The notes under the pieces: generated by a model
What the model saw: only the letters and a program-made list of their open reading frames with translations
What the model was told of the DNA's origin: nothing
The model's database searches: none
Assembly: GCF_040290245.1 (NCBI RefSeq)
Contig: NZ_PSMQ01000082.1
Span: 1 to 5,635 of the forward strand
Reading direction: 5' to 3'
Source: Thermus_A sp040290245
GTDB taxonomy: Bacteria; Deinococcota; Deinococci; Deinococcales; Thermaceae
DNA length: 5,635 bases
Part shown: in pieces, positions 4,991 through 5,635 of the stretch
Numbering within the stretch: the stretch's first letter is position 1
Layout of the letters: each line of letters begins with the position of its first letter
Made by a program: the position numbers and the translations under genes

Positions 4991-5635
4991 ATGCGGCTCC
5001 TTGTCCTTCTTTTCACCGCAGCTGCCCTTTTGGCGGTTGGCCCTTGGGGCCAAATCAGCGCCCAGCGCCTCACCTCCCCCGAGGAGGTGGCCCGGGTGGA
5101 GGTCCTCAAAAAGGCCCTCCCCGCGGTGGTGCGCATCCAGGGCACCCCCCTTACCGGGGAGGGGCCTGTGGTGGGCACCGGGTTTTTCATCAGCCCGGGG
5201 CGGCTCGTCACCAACTACCACGTGGTGCGGGATGTGGCCGACCTGACCCTCCGGCTCTACGACGGGCGCACCTTCCCGGCGGAGCGCTTCGCCGTGGACC
5301 CCGGGATCGACCTGGCCCTCCTCCAGGTGCGGGGGGTGGTGGCCCCGGCCCAGCTGCGCTTTGGGAAGAGCGAGGGCCTTCCCGTGGGGGCGGGGGTGGT
5401 GGTGGTGGGGAACCCCTTCGGCCAGCCCTTCCTCGCTTCCTACGGCATCCTCGCTGGCCGGGGCGCCCTCGAGGCCCAGTCCCAAGACCCCACGGTGGGG
5501 CAGGAGGTGGGGGAGTACCTCTTCACGGATGCCCCCCTCACGGTGGGGAACTCGGGAAGCCCCCTCCTCAACCTGCAAGGGGAGGTGGTGGGGGTGATCT
5601 CCGATGTGGTGGGCGGCCCCGGGGGCGTGGGGGGG
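4991..5635 (+). CDS. secreted S1C (HtrA/DegP-like) serine protease, 3' truncated by the window
   Basis: This looks like a trypsin-fold protease of the HtrA/DegP/DegQ group, which degrades or refolds damaged proteins outside the cytoplasm. The 215 visible residues start with a signal peptide: MR, a hydrophobic run rich in Leu/Ala/Val to about residue 19, and a plausible cleavage ISA-QR after A24. The catalytic triad is H77 (TNYHVV), D107 (GIDLALL) and S188 (VGNSGSP). The active-site motif is GNSGSP, where most members have GNSGGP. Any C-terminal PDZ domain would lie beyond the window, so the subfamily cannot be fixed. It starts 5 nt after the argS stop; GTG4988 is a possible alternative start and is nearer the usual distance from GAGGT (4974-4978). 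The gap leaves no room for a promoter, so co-transcription with argS is likely. Confidence 0.93.
   Translation, partial: MRLLVLLFTAAALLAVGPWGQISAQRLTSPEEVARVEVLKKALPAVVRIQGTPLTGEGPVVGTGFFISPGRLVTNYHVVRDVADLTLRLYDGRTFPAERFAVDPGIDLALLQVRGVVAPAQLRFGKSEGLPVGAGVVVVGNPFGQPFLASYGILAGRGALEAQSQDPTVGQEVGEYLFTDAPLTVGNSGSPLLNLQGEVVGVISDVVGGPGGVGG

Overview
The window is high-GC, densely packed bacterial DNA that most likely comes from a Thermus species. The ArgRS matches my memory of Thermus thermophilus ArgRS closely but not identically. Genes are tightly packed with GTG and overlapping starts, codon third positions are strongly G/C, and CTCGAG (Leu-Glu) recurs throughout the host genes. A Thermus other than T. 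thermophilus is my best guess; this is inference without a database search.

Layout. Positions 1 to about 1349 hold an IS200/IS605-superfamily element of the tnpB-only (IS1341-like) type. It has a left-end hairpin (6-26), a tnpB gene (130-1311) and a right-end hairpin (1321-1340) closing in AGTCGTCAC. No Y1 tyrosine transposase (tnpA) lies in the window. The element stops about 7 nt before the GTG start of uvrC (1357-3204). uvrC overlaps argS (3204-4985) by one base in a TGATG junction. A secreted S1C (HtrA/DegP-like) serine protease begins 5 nt after the argS stop and runs off the window end (4991-5635). The three host genes share a strand with no room for terminators or promoters between them, so they look co-transcribed: nucleotide excision repair, Arg-tRNA charging and envelope protein quality control.

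The most unusual signal is a family of 24-27 nt hairpin mini-repeats inside coding sequence. Three copies lie in tnpB (269-292, 1032-1055 on the minus strand, 1084-1107) and two head-to-tail copies in uvrC (2225-2251, 2252-2278). They share CTGC-stem-loop-stem-CACCGRG, usually followed by AGG. Stem bases change in compensated pairs between copies. Every copy keeps the host frame open, but the copies are read in different registers or on opposite strands, so the conserved thing is the nucleic acid hairpin and not a peptide. This looks like a small in-frame palindromic element that has entered both a mobile gene and a core DNA-repair gene.

tnpB itself appears to be decaying. Besides the three inserts it seems to lack about 20 conserved residues between the RuvC-I and RuvC-II motifs, although its catalytic Asp/Glu/Asp and zinc-ribbon Cys residues remain. 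A transcript running through its right end would carry the uvrC start region as its omega-RNA guide.
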